Shown here piece after piece: positions 63,705-64,000 of a stretch of DNA of 64,000 nucleotides (within the stretch, counting starts at the first letter, position 1; every line of letters begins with the position of its first letter). Source of the stretch: an uncultured bacterium (GTDB lineage Bacteria; Cyanobacteriota; Vampirovibrionia; Gastranaerophilales; Gastranaerophilaceae). The DNA lies in the NCBI GenBank assembly GCA_948964545.1, contig CAREDV010000001.1:558001-622000 (forward strand). The letters are read 5' to 3'. The notes beneath the pieces were generated by a model. The model was given only the letters and a program-made list of their open reading frames with translations, had not been told where the DNA came from and did no database searches. The position numbers and the translations under genes are program-made.

Positions 63705-64000
63705 TTATTGATAGTTTGATAAAGTTTTATTAATTAAATCTATCATTTCATCTTTTATGAATTTAGGTGATATGATTTCGCATTCTGTACCGTATCTCAT
63801 AAGTCGGTTTAAAAGAATGTTGAAATCTTCATCTTTATTAACAATAACCTGACTGCCATCGGCTTCGAAATTTTGAAGTTTTTCCCAATCTCTTAACCTA
63901 TAATTTTTAGCAAGTCTGTTTTTTATTCTGTAAACTATAGTTGTTGGCACTGAATTACCATTAACTGAATTTGGCAGTTGTTTTAGTGATTTGATGTTAT
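63705..64000 (-). CDS. WYL-type regulator C-terminus, 5' end outside window
   Basis: The frame is open from the right window edge to the stop at 63705, giving about 98 residues of C-terminal sequence; the internal GTG at 63950 need not be the start. The pattern ILLNRLMRYGTECEIISPKFIKDEMIDLINKT near the end matches the C-terminal (WCX) extension of WYL-domain transcription regulators. The HTH and WYL domains would lie upstream, outside the window. Confidence 0.55.
   Translation of the reverse strand, partial: NIKSLKQLPNSVNGNSVPTTIVYRIKNRLAKNYRLRDWEKLQNFEADGSQVIVNKDEDFNILLNRLMRYGTECEIISPKFIKDEMIDLINKTLSNYQ

Noticed and set aside
1..64000. CRISPR array or insertion sequence
   Set aside because: No regularly spaced direct repeats and no transposase or integrase frame was found on either strand; the only repeats are RTX units and the RTX gene fragment.

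Overview
The window is AT-rich, densely coded DNA from a bacterium with a Gram-negative type envelope. It encodes a TolC-HlyB-HlyD type I secretion system with an RTX substrate, an S-layer-homology (SLH) envelope protein and type IV prepilin-like proteins with a TLAEVLITLGI core. Several large proteins of no recognised family start with a short MRI-x-PI-like leader. Together these suggest a gut Candidatus Gastranaerophilales (Vampirovibrionia/Melainabacteria) genome. That assignment is an inference from gene content; no rRNA is present to test it.

Layout. 1-2.1 kb: two membrane proteins (the first cut by the window edge) and a PfkB-family kinase. 2.2-4.4 kb: a large orphan protein. 4.4-6.5 kb: pnp. 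6.7-13.1 kb, minus strand: yebC, a GGDEF diguanylate cyclase, tsaE and tsaB, then accessory genes (a small LAGC-motif protein, two tandem HNH-like proteins, a short orphan). 13.2-18.6 kb: glyS, small proteins, a 5'-nucleotidase-like phosphatase, ruvB. 18.7-24.6 kb: a 1149-residue zinc-ribbon/cyclase-like/ATPase-like/TPR protein, glgA, a DMT permease. 25.9-30.1 kb: a transketolase half-subunit, ftsE, ftsX, a degenerate receiver/GGDEF protein and an isochorismatase-like hydrolase in one tight run. 30-35.4 kb: ribF, aspS, a DUF2142-like membrane protein, and an SPFH/NfeD pair. 35.4-40.2 kb: rqcH/NFACT, an XRE regulator divergent from a prepilin, a Y-family polymerase, the SLH protein. 40.4-40.9 kb: tRNA-Tyr, tRNA-Thr(GGT), tRNA-Thr(TGT) and a tRNA-Tyr-like structured segment. 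41-45.8 kb: a DUF486 protein, a CheR-like methyltransferase, a second nucleotidase-like phosphatase, a gene remnant, a GT4 glycosyltransferase. 45.8-59 kb: the secretion island (kelch protein, 2201-residue RTX protein, TolC, HlyB, HlyD, and a fragment of a second RTX gene). 59.2-64 kb: tRNA-Gly, a prepilin gene interrupted by a G10 tract, dnaE, and the end of a WYL-type regulator.

Four observations stand out. (1) The prepilin gene at 59364 has a good promoter and ribosome-binding site, but a run of ten G puts its start codon out of frame with the prepilin body; eleven or eight G would restore it. This is what a phase-variable switch looks like. (2) At least six, possibly nine, genes have a -10 hexamer only 5-7 bases (11 in one case) before the start codon and no Shine-Dalgarno sequence, which suggests leaderless transcription is common here. 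(3) The RTX protein combines a lipase-like head, an EF-hand-like calcium domain, about forty RTX units and an inserted YD/RHS-like repeat region. (4) Otherwise unrelated proteins, including two HNH-like proteins and two phosphatases without signal peptides, share a short N-terminal tag.

All functions are read from sequence motifs and gene context; no database search was run.
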